Positions 6,698-15,809 are shown, counted from the first letter of the stretch. The stretch is 20,953 nucleotides of DNA from Thiobacillus sp. UBA6205 (GCA_002421825.1 DISR01000031.1:1-20953); one strand, 5' to 3'. Notes: generated by a model from the sequence alone, not told the origin. A program made the numbers and translations.

Positions 6698-7117
6698 TCA
6701 ACCGCGGGTGTTGGACTGATGCTCGAACTGGCTTAGGTCTACCCTGGGCGCGGGTTTCCAGCCTTTTTTGCGGTGCTCGGCCACGACATTGGTGAAAATG
6801 CCGCCGCGAACAAAGAACCTGGCGGTCAGCCGCATGAACCTTGGCTTGGTCGCCTTCACCAGATCGTCGAGGATGCGGTTGGTGACGTCTTCGTGAAAGT
6901 GGCCTTCGTTCCTGAAACCCCAGATGTAGAGCTTGAGGCTTTTCAGTTCCACGCAGGCCCTGTCCGGGATGTAGTCGAGGGTGAGCGTGGCGAAATCGGG
7001 CTGCCCGGTCTTGGGGCAAAGACACGTGAATTCAGGGATTTCCATGTGAATGTGGAAATCCCGTTCAGGTTTGGGGTTGGAGAAGGTTTCCAGTTTCTTG
7101 GAGGGGGAAGAGGGCAT
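6698..7117 (-). CDS. queF: QueF, NADPH-dependent 7-cyano-7-deazaguanine (preQ0) reductase, short type
   Basis: QueF reduces the nitrile of preQ0 to the aminomethyl of preQ1 in queuosine tRNA modification. The 139-residue product has the unimodular (YkvM-like) length. The catalytic motif FTCLCPKTGQPDF places the covalent thioimide-forming Cys at residue 34 and the proton-donor Asp at 41. Downstream it has LKLYIWGFRNEGHFHEDVTN, the conserved substrate/subunit-contact block. The ATG at 7117 fits the family N-terminus, and codons further upstream do not. It diverges from smc with only 84 bp between them. Confidence 0.95.
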   Translation of the reverse strand: MPSSPSKKLETFSNPKPERDFHIHMEIPEFTCLCPKTGQPDFATLTLDYIPDRACVELKSLKLYIWGFRNEGHFHEDVTNRILDDLVKATKPRFMRLTARFFVRGGIFTNVVAEHRKKGWKPAPRVDLSQFEHQSNTRG

Positions 7118-7201
7118 GGCAGGCTCGGTGTAGAATTCGCAAAAGACTGGCTGGAGGAGGCCAGTTGTTGTCGCCAATTATATAAGCAACGGGTAATCAT
7201 C

Positions 7202-10200
7202 TTGCGTCTCACATCCATCAAACTCGCCGGCTTCAAATCCTTTGTCGATCCCACCACCATCCCCGTTCCCGCGCAACTGACGGGCGTCGTCGGCCCCAAC
7301 GGCTGCGGCAAGTCCAACGTCATCGACGCGGTGCGCTGGGTATTGGGCGAATCCTCGGCCAAGCACCTGCGCGGCGAGTCCATGCAGGACGTGATCTTCA
7401 ACGGCTCTTCGGCGAGAAAGCCGGTGTCGCGCGCCTCCGTCGAACTGATCTTCGACAACAGCCAGGGCAAGGCCTCCGGCCAGTGGTCGCAGTACGGCGA
7501 GATTTCGGTCAAGCGCGTGCTGACCCGCAACGGCGATTCCAGCTACTACATCAACAACCTGCACGTGCGCCGCCGCGACGTGGCCGACCTCTTCATGGGC
7601 ACGGGCCTGGGTGCGCGCGCCTACGCCATCATCGAGCAGGGCATGATTTCGCGCGTGATCGAGGCCAAGCCGGAAGAACTGCGCGCCTACCTGGAGGAAG
7701 CCGCCGGCATTTCCAAGTACAAGGAGCGGCGCAAGGAAACCGAGGCGCGCCTGAGGGATGCGCGCGACAACCTCAACCGCGTCGAGGACATCCGCCAGGA
7801 ACTCGACAAGCAGATCGAAAAGCTCGCCGGCCAGGCTGAAATCGCCCAGCAATACAAGGCCTTCCAGGAACAGCTTACGACTTCGCAGCACATGCTGTGG
7901 TACGTGAGAAAGCGCGATGCGCAGGCTGCGCGCGGGCGCCTGGCGCGCGATCTCGGCGAAGCCGGCAACCGCCTGGAAGCGGAAACCGCGCGCCTGCGCG
8001 AGATCGAAGCCCAGCTCGAAACCACGCGCAACGAGCATTACGCCTCGCAGGACAGCTTCAACGTGCTGCAGGGCGAGTACTACTCGGCCCAATCGGAAGT
8101 CTCGCGCATCGAACAGGCGCTGAGCCACCTGCGCACCACGCGCGAGCGCCTGTCGCGCCAGCAGGGTGAGCTGGAGACCCGCAACCAGTCGCTGAACGAG
8201 CGCATCGCCGCCGCGGCCGCGGAAAAGGAAAGCCAGGCCAGCAAGCTCGCCAACCTCGCCGACTTGCTGGCCCAGGCCGAGGCGCGCCTCACCGCTGCTT
8301 CCAGCCAGCATCTTCCGGAAAAGGAAGAAGCGCTGAGGCAGGCGCAGCAAGCCGTGGGCGAGGCCCAGCGCGAACTCGCCAATGCCGAACAGAACCGCCA
8401 GGTGGACGAAACCCATCTTGCCCACGCCAAAAAAACCGTCCAGCAGCTGGAAGAGCGCAAGGAGCGCCTGGACAAGGAACTCGCCCAGCTGCCGCGCCCC
8501 GATGCCGACGCGCTTTCGTCCAAGGAGGCCGAACTGGCCGAGCTGGCCGAAACCCTGAACCAGGCCCAAGCCCAGCTGGAAAGCCACGATGCCGAACTGC
8601 CCAGGCTGGATCAGGCACGCAGCGCGGCCTCGCGCGAACTGGACGAAGCGCGCCGCGAATCTCACCGCCTCGAAGCGGAACTGACCGCGCTCACGAAACT
8701 GCAGGAAAGCCTCAAGGCCGACGAAAAGCTGGGGCAGTGGCTGTCGCAGCAGGACCTGAACCATGCCTCACGCATCTGGCAACGCCTCGACGTCGATCCC
8801 GGCTGGGAAGCCGCGGTGGAAGCCGTGCTGCGCGAGCGCCTGCAGGCGCTGGAAACCGATGCGCGCGACAACTGGTTTGCCGAGGCGCCGCCCTCGCGCA
8901 TGACCGTGTTCGACGCAGCGGGCGAGGCCGGCGCAGCTGCTGCCGGCAGCCTGCTCTCCCGGCTGCGCGCCAAATCCGGCAACCTGCCCGGTGCCTTGAA
9001 CGACTGGCTGGCTGGCGTGCTGACCGCAGACAGCGTGGAGGAGGCGCGACGCCGCCAGGGCGGATTGCAGTCCGGGCAGTGCCTGGTCACCCCGCAGGGC
9101 CATGTGTTCACCCGCCACAGCGTGACTTTCCACGGCCCGCATACGGCGGTGGAAAGCGTGCTCGCGCGCAGCCGTGACATCGAGAACCTGGGCCGGCAGC
9201 TGGAAGAACAAACAGCGCGCGTCGACGAATTCGAGCTAGCCCAGCATGATGCGCAGGCTGCCTACAGTGCCGCACAGCAGTCGGCGCAGCAGTTGCGGCA
9301 ACAGCTCAATCAGTCGCAAAGCCGCCATCAGGCAATACAGATGGAAGTGATGCGCTTCCAGCAGGCGGTCGAGCGCGTGACCCAGCGCCGCAGCCAGATC
9401 GAGAATGAGCTCGCCGACAACGAGAACAGCCTGGTCGAAGAACGCGCCGAGGCCGTTGCCACCGATGAGCGCCTGCACAACCACCGCAGCGAAATCGACT
9501 TCGCCCGCGAACGCGTATACGAAGCGCGCCAGGCGCGGGACATCGCCGACCGCGCCGTGCACGAAGCGCGCGAAATGCAGCGCGAGGCCGAGCGCAGCCT
9601 GCAGGAAACGCGCTTCATCGAAACCACCGCCGCCAACAAGATCCGCGAGCTGACCGAACTGCTGGCCTCGCTGGAAGCAGAAAAAAGCCAGTCCGCACAA
9701 TCGCTGGCCACGCTGCAACAGGAAATGTTCGGCCTGGAGGAGGCGCCGCTGGAAACCGGCCTGCAGAACGCCCTGGCCGCACGCGTGGCGCGCGAGGAAT
9801 CGCTGGCCGCAGCGCGCAATGCATTGGAAGAAATGACCAACCGCCTGCGCAACGAGGACGAGGCCCGCATCCAGTGCGAACAGGGCCTGGGGCCGCTGCG
9901 CGAGCGCATGGAACAGTTGCGCCTGAAGGACCAGGAACTGCTGATGACCGAAACCCAGTTCGAGGAAAACCTCAACCAGGCCCAGGCCAACCAGGAGGCA
10001 CTTAAAGTCAGTTATGAGCAGAGCGCGCCCAAAGCCGGCACTTTGCAGAGCGAAATCAATCGCTTGGGCAGCGATATTGCCGCGCTGGGTGCGGTCAATC
10101 TCGCCGCACTGGAAGAGCTGACCGAGGCGCAGGAACGGGCCACTTATCTCGCCAACCAGCATGCCGACCTGATGGAAGCGACCACCACGCTGGAATCCGC

Positions 10201-10705
10201 GATCAAGAAGATCGACCAGGAAACCCGCGAATTGCTCAAGGCCACCTTCGATAGCGTAAACACCAACCTCGGCGAACTGTTTCCGCAGTTCTTCGGCGGC
10301 GGCCGCGCAGAACTGGTGCTGACCGGCGAGGAACTGCTCGACGCCGGCGTGCAGATCATCGCCCAGCCGCCAGGCAAGAAGAATTCCAGCATCCACCTCC
10401 TGTCAGGCGGCGAGAAGGCGCTGACCGCGCTCTCCCTGGTGTTCGCGCTGTTCAAGCTCAACCCCGCGCCGTTCTGCCTCTTGGACGAAGTGGACGCGCC
10501 GCTCGACGACGCCAACACCGTGCGCTACTCGGAAATGGTCAAGCGCATGTCGGCCGAGACCCAGTTCCTGTTCATCACCCACAACCGCATCACCATGGAA
10601 ATGGCCCAGCATCTGGCCGGCGTGACCATGAACGAGCCGGGGGTATCGCGCATCGTCGCGGTGGACGTGCAGGAGGCGCTGCGCTTCCAGGAAGCGGCAG
10701 CCTGA
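7202..10705 (+). CDS. smc: SMC, chromosome condensation/segregation ATPase
   Basis: This ~1167-residue SMC protein forms the ATPase core of the condensin that organises and segregates the chromosome with ScpA/ScpB. It begins RLTSIKLAGFKSFVDPTT. Walker A GPNGCGKSN is at residues 31-39. A long Glu/Arg/Gln-rich coiled coil runs to about 505, the hinge spans about 510-660 (DPGWEAAVEAVLRERL near 530), and a second coiled coil runs to about 1010. The ABC signature LSGGEKALTAL is at about 1067 and Walker B FCLLDEVDAP at about 1091. The most likely start is the TTG at 7202; the frame is open for another 143 codons upstream, but these are antisense to queF and unlike SMC. No good Shine-Dalgarno precedes the TTG, and an AT-rich TTATATAAG lies only about 16 bp upstream. 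Confidence 0.96.
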   Translation: MRLTSIKLAGFKSFVDPTTIPVPAQLTGVVGPNGCGKSNVIDAVRWVLGESSAKHLRGESMQDVIFNGSSARKPVSRASVELIFDNSQGKASGQWSQYGEISVKRVLTRNGDSSYYINNLHVRRRDVADLFMGTGLGARAYAIIEQGMISRVIEAKPEELRAYLEEAAGISKYKERRKETEARLRDARDNLNRVEDIRQELDKQIEKLAGQAEIAQQYKAFQEQLTTSQHMLWYVRKRDAQAARGRLARDLGEAGNRLEAETARLREIEAQLETTRNEHYASQDSFNVLQGEYYSAQSEVSRIEQALSHLRTTRERLSRQQGELETRNQSLNERIAAAAAEKESQASKLANLADLLAQAEARLTAASSQHLPEKEEALRQAQQAVGEAQRELANAEQNRQVDETHLAHAKKTVQQLEERKERLDKELAQLPRPDADALSSKEAELAELAETLNQAQAQLESHDAELPRLDQARSAASRELDEARRESHRLEAELTALTKLQESLKADEKLGQWLSQQDLNHASRIWQRLDVDPGWEAAVEAVLRERLQALETDARDNWFAEAPPSRMTVFDAAGEAGAAAAGSLLSRLRAKSGNLPGALNDWLAGVLTADSVEEARRRQGGLQSGQCLVTPQGHVFTRHSVTFHGPHTAVESVLARSRDIENLGRQLEEQTARVDEFELAQHDAQAAYSAAQQSAQQLRQQLNQSQSRHQAIQMEVMRFQQAVERVTQRRSQIENELADNENSLVEERAEAVATDERLHNHRSEIDFARERVYEARQARDIADRAVHEAREMQREAERSLQETRFIETTAANKIRELTELLASLEAEKSQSAQSLATLQQEMFGLEEAPLETGLQNALAARVAREESLAAARNALEEMTNRLRNEDEARIQCEQGLGPLRERMEQLRLKDQELLMTETQFEENLNQAQANQEALKVSYEQSAPKAGTLQSEINRLGSDIAALGAVNLAALEELTEAQERATYLANQHADLMEATTTLESAIKKIDQETRELLKATFDSVNTNLGELFPQFFGGGRAELVLTGEELLDAGVQIIAQPPGKKNSSIHLLSGGEKALTALSLVFALFKLNPAPFCLLDEVDAPLDDANTVRYSEMVKRMSAETQFLFITHNRITMEMAQHLAGVTMNEPGVSRIVAVDVQEALRFQEAAA

Positions 10706-10754
10706 CTGCAATTACGGCCAAGTACGCAAATAGCTCCTATAAATAAAGAGTTGC

Positions 10755-10798
10755 GCAACAGGGCTTGAGCCTGTTGCAGGCTCGATACCTGGAGGTAT
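10755..10798 (+). promoter_or_regulatory. Two leader hairpins, the second covering the ribosome binding site of the NfeD-type gene
   Basis: A perfect 8-bp stem GCAACAGG/CCTGTTGC (10755-10762 and 10770-10777, 7-nt loop) is followed by a small stem ATACC/GGTAT (10785-10789 and 10794-10798, loop TGGA). The second stem contains half of the GGAGG ribosome binding site (10791-10795), which could limit translation from the TTG start. There is no T-run, so an smc terminator role is less likely. Confidence 0.45.
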
Positions 10799-10804
10799 TT
10801 GCTT

Positions 10805-12145
10805 TTGAACAAGGCATCTTTTCTGCCGCTCTGCCTGGCGCTGTTGCTTTCGCTGGGCTCGTCGTCCGCATCCGCAAAGCCGGTATTGAGCCTCGATCTG
10901 GACGGCGCGGTCGGCCCGGCAACCGCCGACCACGTCGCGCGCGGGCTGAAACATGCCGCTGAAGAAAATGCGCAACTCGTGGTCCTGCGCATGGACACCC
11001 CGGGCGGACTCGATACCTCCATGCGCGCCATCATCAAGGACATCCTGGCCTCGCCCGTCCCGGTGGCGACCTATGTCGCGCCCAGCGGCGCGCGCGCGGC
11101 CAGTGCCGGTACCTACATCCTCTACGCCAGCCATATCGCCGCGATGGCACCGGGCACCAACCTCGGCGCGGCCACGCCGGTCGCCATGGACGTGCCGGGC
11201 CTCGGCGCGCCGCCCAAGCCAGGCGAGGAGGGCAAACCGGCGCCCAGGGACGCCATGGCCGACAAGGTCATGAGCGATGCCGCCGCCTACATCCGCAGCC
11301 TCGCGCAACTGCGCGGTCGCAACGCAGAATGGGCGGAAGAGGCGGTGCGCAAATCGGTCAGCCTGTCGGCCAGGGAAGCGCTGCAGCAGAAAGTGATCGA
11401 CCTCGTGGCCGATGACACGACGCACCTGCTCAAGCAGGTAGACGGCAGGAAAATCAGGCTGGCGAGCGGCAGCGAAGTCGTGCTCGCCACCGTCGGCGCC
11501 GGGGTCGTGAAGTTCGAGGCCGACTGGCGCACCCGGCTGCTGACCGCCATCACCTCGCCCGGCGTGGCGCTGATCCTGATGATGATCGGGGTGTACGGCC
11601 TGTTCTTCGAGTTCTACAACCCCGGCTTCGGCGTGCCCGGCGTGGTCGGCGCCATCTGCCTGTTGCTGGGGCTTTATGCGCTGCAACAACTGCCGGTGAA
11701 CTACGCCGGCCTGGCCCTCATCGTGCTCGGCATCGCCTTCATGGTGGCAGAGGCCTTCGTGCCCAGCTTCGGCATCCTGGGCCTGGGCGGCATCGTCGCC
11801 TTCGTGTTCGGCGCGGTGATCCTGATCGATATGGAAGTGCCGGGCTTCGGCATTCCCATCGGCCTGATCGTCGGCCTGGCCATCATCAGCGCCGTGATCC
11901 TCGCCGGCATTGTCGCGTTCGCGCTCAAGGCCAGGCACCGTCCCGTGGTCAGCGGCGAAGAGGAGCTTCTGGGCAGCCGGGGGGAAATCGTCAACTGCAA
12001 GAATGGCACTTGCTGGGCCAGGGTGCACAGCGAGTTGTGGAAAGTGCAAGGAACCGAGCCGCTCGTGGCCGGTCAGCCTGTCAGGGTCACGGGCAGAAAC
12101 GGCCTGATCCTGACCGTTTCGCCCGTTGGCCCCAAAGGAGAATGA
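10805..12145 (+). CDS. Long-form NfeD: ClpP/SppA-like membrane serine protease with C-terminal NfeD OB domain
   Basis: This ~446-residue protein has a signal peptide (FLPLCLALLLSLGSSSASA), a periplasmic ClpP-class protease domain to about residue 230, then several membrane segments (about 240-375) and a C-terminal soluble NfeD/OB domain (LLGSRGEIVNCKNGTCWARV). The protease shows MDTPGGLDTSM, then ARAASAGTYIL with the nucleophile Ser, and the candidate catalytic Lys in MADKVMSDAA. That Ser/Lys dyad is typical of stomatin-cleaving NfeD proteases. The TTG at 10805 has nine bases to GGAGG; another TTG at 10799 is possible but too close. The slipin gene follows two bases after the stop, the classic NfeD-slipin operon for membrane quality control. 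Confidence 0.92.
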   Translation: MNKASFLPLCLALLLSLGSSSASAKPVLSLDLDGAVGPATADHVARGLKHAAEENAQLVVLRMDTPGGLDTSMRAIIKDILASPVPVATYVAPSGARAASAGTYILYASHIAAMAPGTNLGAATPVAMDVPGLGAPPKPGEEGKPAPRDAMADKVMSDAAAYIRSLAQLRGRNAEWAEEAVRKSVSLSAREALQQKVIDLVADDTTHLLKQVDGRKIRLASGSEVVLATVGAGVVKFEADWRTRLLTAITSPGVALILMMIGVYGLFFEFYNPGFGVPGVVGAICLLLGLYALQQLPVNYAGLALIVLGIAFMVAEAFVPSFGILGLGGIVAFVFGAVILIDMEVPGFGIPIGLIVGLAIISAVILAGIVAFALKARHRPVVSGEEELLGSRGEIVNCKNGTCWARVHSELWKVQGTEPLVAGQPVRVTGRNGLILTVSPVGPKGE

Positions 12146-12147
12146 AC

Positions 12148-12915
12148 ATGGGATTTGGAATCGACATAGGGATTTCCGGACTGCTGGTCTTTCTGGTCTT
12201 GCTGGCGCTGTCGGCGCTGCGCATCCTGCGCGAATACGAACGCGGGGTGATCTTCATGCTGGGGCGCTTCTGGAAGGTGAAGGGCCCCGGCCTCATCCTC
12301 GTCATCCCCGGCATCCAGCAGATGGTGCGCGTGGACCTGCGCACCATCGTGTTCGACGTGCCCGAGCAGGACGTCATTTCGCGCGACAACGTCTCGGTCA
12401 AGGTCAATGCCGTGGTGTATTTCCGCGTCGTCGACCCGCAGCGCGCCATCATCCAGGTGGAGGATTTTCTCAACGCGACCAGCCAGCTTGCGCAGACCAC
12501 CCTGCGCGCCGTGCTCGGCAAGCACGAACTGGACGAGATGCTGGCCGAGCGCGAACGCCTGAACGTGGACATCCAGCAGGTGCTGGACGCGCAGACCGAT
12601 GCCTGGGGCATCAAGGTCTCCAACGTCGAGATCAAGCACGTGGACATCAACGAGACCATGGTGCGCGCCATCGCCAGGCAGGCCGAGGCCGAGCGCGAGC
12701 GCCGCGCCAAGGTGATCCATGCCGAGGGCGAACTGCAGGCATCCGAAAAGCTGCTGCAGGCGGCGCAGATGCTCGCGCAGCAACCCGAAGCCATGCAGCT
12801 GCGCTACATGCAGACGCTGTCGGCAATTGCCGGCGACAAGTCCTCGACTATCGTTTTCCCCTTGCCGGTGGATATTTTTTCCACGCTGACTAAGCTGGGC
12901 CAGGAAAAATCATAA
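12148..12915 (+). CDS. Slipin/stomatin-like SPFH (band 7) membrane protein
   Basis: This 255-residue protein has one N-terminal membrane segment (ISGLLVFLVLLALSALRIL), then the SPFH domain beginning REYERGVIFMLGRFWKVKGP. It continues with VDLRTIVFDVPEQDVISRDN, VKVNAVVYFRVVDPQRAI and TLRAVLGKHELDEML. A helical C-terminal region contains AIARQAEAERERRAKVIHAE. Such proteins oligomerise on the inner membrane and are substrates or partners of NfeD proteases. I use the ATG at 12148, seven bases after AAGGAG. An ATG at 12142 overlaps the upstream stop but sits too close to that site. Translational coupling with the NfeD gene is likely. Confidence 0.94.
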   Translation: MGFGIDIGISGLLVFLVLLALSALRILREYERGVIFMLGRFWKVKGPGLILVIPGIQQMVRVDLRTIVFDVPEQDVISRDNVSVKVNAVVYFRVVDPQRAIIQVEDFLNATSQLAQTTLRAVLGKHELDEMLAERERLNVDIQQVLDAQTDAWGIKVSNVEIKHVDINETMVRAIARQAEAERERRAKVIHAEGELQASEKLLQAAQMLAQQPEAMQLRYMQTLSAIAGDKSSTIVFPLPVDIFSTLTKLGQEKS

Positions 12916-13030
12916 AAACCGGACAACTATCCGGATAATGGCGGACATGCGCAAAATGCAATAAACCAGGCGCAAACTGGCAAGGGAAGTGCTTGAGCCA
13001 GAGTGGCTTGGGCAAATGAAGGGGCAGCGA

Positions 13031-15220
13031 GTGAGTCCGCTCGACAAGTTGTGCGACCTCTACGGGGTCTACCAGGAGTACTACACCATCTGGGGTGAGC
13101 ATCACCCCGCCAGCGATCGCACCAGGCGCGCGATACTCGCAGCCATGGGCGTGGCGGCCGAAGACGACGCCGCGGTGGAACGCTCGCTGCACGATCATGA
13201 ATATCGTGCATGGACTCGGATATTGCCGCCGGTTCAGGTCGTGCGCGAGTTTTCCGGCGCTTTGCGCATTCCGTTGTCCATCCCGGCCATGCATGACGGC
13301 GATGCATGGCGCTGGCGTTTGCGCACCGAAAGCGGACAGGAAGTTTCCGGCGAGTTTGTGGCGGCCGGCCTGGAAGAGGGCGGCCGCCATCATTTCGAGA
13401 ACGGCGAATACCTGCGCCGCATGCTGGCGCTCGACCTGCCTGTCGAGGCCGGCTATCACCGCCTGTTCGTCGAGTGCGGCGAGAATCTCCTTGCCGACAT
13501 GCCGCTCATCGTCGCGCCGCAAACCTGCTACACGCCGCCAGCCATCCAGGGCGATGGCAGAGCCTGGGGGTTCGCCGCCCAGTTATACGGGGTACGCTCA
13601 GCGCGCAACTGGGGCATGGGGGATTTCGGCGACCTGCGCGCGATGGTGGATTTCTGCGCGGAATCCGGCGCCGGCACGGTGCTGCTCAATCCCATGCACG
13701 CGCTGTTTCCCGACGCGCCTGCACACGCCAGTCCTTACAGCCCTTCCAGCCGGGTGTGGTTCAATACGCTTTATCTCGATGTCGAAGCGCTCGAGGACTT
13801 TGCCGAATGCGAAGCGGCACACGATAGGGTAGGGGCTGCCGAGTTCCGGGCCGTGCTGGCCAGATTGCGCGAACACTCACAGGTCGACTATGCCGGTGTG
13901 GCGGCAGCCAAACGCGAAATCCTCGAACTGCTGTACCGGCAGTTTCGCACCCGCCACCTTGCCCAAGGCAGCCAGCGCGCCAGCGATTTCCGAACCTTTC
14001 AGGCAGAGCATGGCGAAAGCCTGCGCAAGCTGGCGCAGTTCGAGGCCCTGCAGGAACATTTCCACGCGCAGCGGGATTCGGCATGGGGGTGGCCGAGCTG
14101 GCCCGGCGCTTATCAGGACCAGCACGGCCCGGAGGTGGCTGCGTTTTCGGAGAAACATGCGGCGCGGGTCGAATTCTACGAATACCTGCAATGGCAGGCG
14201 TTCCGCCAGCTGGAAGCCGCCGGCCGACGCGCCTGGGAACGCGGTCTCGGCATCGGCATCATGCTCGACCTCGCCATCGGCGTGGCCGAGGGCGGCGCCG
14301 CCACCTGGACCCGGCCTGAACTGTATGCCCGAAGCGCCAGCGCCGGCGCGCCGCCTGACGAGATCAACCTGCTGGGCCAGGACTGGGGATTGCCGCCGTG
14401 GATTCCGCACAAATTGCGTGAAGCGGCGTATGAGCCCTTCATCGAACTGTTGCGCACCAACATGCGCTTTGCCGGTGCCCTGCGCATGGATCATGTCATG
14501 GGCCTCTACCGCCTGTTCTGGGTGGTGCGCGGACTGCCTGCAACGGAAGGCACTTATGTCAGCTATCCGTTCGAAGACCTGCTCGGCATCCTGGCGCTGG
14601 AAAGCCAGCGCAATCGCTGCATGGTGGTGGGCGAGGACTTGGGCACGGTGCCGGATGAAGTGCGCCATGCACTGCACCCGGCCGGCGTGTTGTCGACACG
14701 GGTGCTGTATTTCGAGCGCTGGGGCGACGGGAGCATGAAGCCGCCGCGTGATTACCCCGTGCAGGCCGCCGCCGCCGTCACCACCCACGATCTGCCCACA
14801 CTCACTGGCTTCTGGCAGGGGCTGGACATCGAATTGCGCGAACGCCTGCAGCTGTTTCCGTCAGATGAAGTGCGCAACCGCCAGGTCGCGGCGCGCAACG
14901 CGGATCGCCCGCATTTGCTGCAAGCGCTGGAAGGGGAGGGCTTGTTGCCGCCTGGAGGCAAGACGCAACCTGAAGCCTTTCCGGAAATGACGCCGGAACT
15001 CGCCCAGGCGGTGTACGCCTACCTCGCGCGTTCGCCATCCAAACTGCTGCTGTTGCAGATGGAGGACGGCTTCGGCATCGCTGAGCAGCCAAATTTGCCC
15101 GGCACGACTGAAACAATATATCCCTGCTGGAGACTAAAGCTGCCGGTCGGCCTGGAAGAATGGAGCGGCAACGGCTATCTGCAAAGCATCATCCAGGCCT
15201 TGCGCCGGCAACGCGCATGA
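13031..15220 (+). CDS. malQ: MalQ, 4-alpha-glucanotransferase (GH77)
   Basis: The ~729-residue disproportionating amylomaltase transfers maltooligosaccharide segments in glycogen/maltodextrin metabolism. It carries an N-terminal beta-domain extension (residues 1-170), as in E. coli MalQ, and then the GH77 barrel from AWGFAAQLYGVRSARNWGMG. Catalytic residues are visible: nucleophile Asp487 in ALRMDHVMGLYRLFW, acid/base Glu535 in VVGEDLGTVP, and Asp587 in TTHDLPTLTGFW. I prefer the GTG at 13031, six bases after AAGGGG, giving MSPLDKLCDLYGVYQEYY; a GTG at 12989 would add 14 residues but is poorly spaced from its purine tract. No glycogen genes are adjacent. Confidence 0.94.
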   Translation: MSPLDKLCDLYGVYQEYYTIWGEHHPASDRTRRAILAAMGVAAEDDAAVERSLHDHEYRAWTRILPPVQVVREFSGALRIPLSIPAMHDGDAWRWRLRTESGQEVSGEFVAAGLEEGGRHHFENGEYLRRMLALDLPVEAGYHRLFVECGENLLADMPLIVAPQTCYTPPAIQGDGRAWGFAAQLYGVRSARNWGMGDFGDLRAMVDFCAESGAGTVLLNPMHALFPDAPAHASPYSPSSRVWFNTLYLDVEALEDFAECEAAHDRVGAAEFRAVLARLREHSQVDYAGVAAAKREILELLYRQFRTRHLAQGSQRASDFRTFQAEHGESLRKLAQFEALQEHFHAQRDSAWGWPSWPGAYQDQHGPEVAAFSEKHAARVEFYEYLQWQAFRQLEAAGRRAWERGLGIGIMLDLAIGVAEGGAATWTRPELYARSASAGAPPDEINLLGQDWGLPPWIPHKLREAAYEPFIELLRTNMRFAGALRMDHVMGLYRLFWVVRGLPATEGTYVSYPFEDLLGILALESQRNRCMVVGEDLGTVPDEVRHALHPAGVLSTRVLYFERWGDGSMKPPRDYPVQAAAAVTTHDLPTLTGFWQGLDIELRERLQLFPSDEVRNRQVAARNADRPHLLQALEGEGLLPPGGKTQPEAFPEMTPELAQAVYAYLARSPSKLLLLQMEDGFGIAEQPNLPGTTETIYPCWRLKLPVGLEEWSGNGYLQSIIQALRRQRA

Positions 15221-15245
15221 GGCGGGGGGCGGGTTGCAAGAGCGG

Positions 15246-15746
15246 CTATTCGTACCGCAAAAATTGCTCGGCCAGAGTGTCGGCGCCGAACTGTTCAATC
15301 ATGGCTTCAATCTCGGACAGCAGCGTGTCGTCTTCGTCGTCTTCCAAGACCCCGTCGCCGACGAGACGCACGCCCAGGCCTGAAACAATCGCCTCCCTCA
15401 CCGCGGACAGGGTGGGTGGATTTTCGCGGTTTTCGTCGTTGATCAGGGATTCGATTGCGCGAGAAAGTTGTTCGCTGGCCTGGGTCTGCACAAAATCCAC
15501 GGCAAGCGCACTTTCGCCGAACTCCTCGATCAATGCCTCCATTTCGTCCAGCAGCGACACATCGACATCGAAATGGTGCAGGCGTTCGGCTTCGCGGAAA
15601 TCGGCCGGCAACAACTCGGCAAGAAAGCGGCGTGCCGCGATCAGGGTAACGGGTTGCTCGCTGTCAGGGTCGTTTGTCCGGGCCCTGAGCAGTTCGGACA
15701 ATCTCGGGCTGACGCGGCTCGCGATATCCATGGAGTGATGGATCAT
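15246..15746 (-). CDS. Unrecognised acidic protein with two ~55-residue internal repeats
   Basis: This 166-residue, Glu/Asp-rich protein matches no family I recognise. It contains two similar modules, about residues 32-86 and 110-164. The first starts VTLIAARRFLAELLP and ends LLDEMEALIEEFGESALAVD. The second starts PTLSAVREAIVSGLG and ends LLSEIEAMIEQFGADTLAEQ. Each module looks like two helices joined by a variable loop. No signal peptide, membrane segment, Cys cluster or nucleotide-binding motif is seen. I use the ATG at 15746; an ATG at 15731 is an alternative. It is convergent with malQ (25-bp gap) and divergent from the Lon-like protease (147-bp gap), which makes a proteolysis-related role conceivable but unproven. 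Confidence 0.72.
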   Translation of the reverse strand: MIHHSMDIASRVSPRLSELLRARTNDPDSEQPVTLIAARRFLAELLPADFREAERLHHFDVDVSLLDEMEALIEEFGESALAVDFVQTQASEQLSRAIESLINDENRENPPTLSAVREAIVSGLGVRLVGDGVLEDDEDDTLLSEIEAMIEQFGADTLAEQFLRYE

Positions 15747-15780
15747 GGTGTTACCCCGTGATATTTAGAGCGAGATCGCA

Positions 15781-15809
15781 CTTGATGATGCTTTTTCCGA
15801 TCCCGCTAT
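15781..15809 (+). promoter_or_regulatory. Candidate sigma-32 (heat-shock) promoter for the Lon-like protease gene
   Basis: CTTGATG (15781-15787) and CCCGCTAT (15802-15809) are separated by 14 bp. This resembles the RpoH consensus CTTGAAA-N(11-16)-CCCCATNT, with 5/7 matches in the -35 element and 5/7 defined positions in the -10. The leader would be about 75 nt and crosses an AT-rich ATATATATATAG tract. By-eye prediction. Confidence 0.38.

Noticed and set aside
6773..7201. In-frame upstream extension of the smc reading frame (143 codons)
   Set aside because: It is antisense to queF and has no SMC similarity; SMC homology starts exactly at the TTG at 7202.
7178..8764. Long minus-strand open frame (528 codons) antisense to smc, with others at 9236-10396 and 9328-9990
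   Set aside because: Composition is that of the complement of a GC-rich coiled-coil gene; no motif or domain is visible, and smc is intact on the other strand.
10712..12049. Minus-strand frame of 445 codons, His/Asp/Gln-rich, antisense to the NfeD-type gene
   Set aside because: Shadow of a well-supported gene; no recognisable domains and odd residue composition.
12919..12934. CCGGA/TCCGG hairpin after the slipin gene as a terminator
   Set aside because: Only a 5-bp stem and no following T-run.
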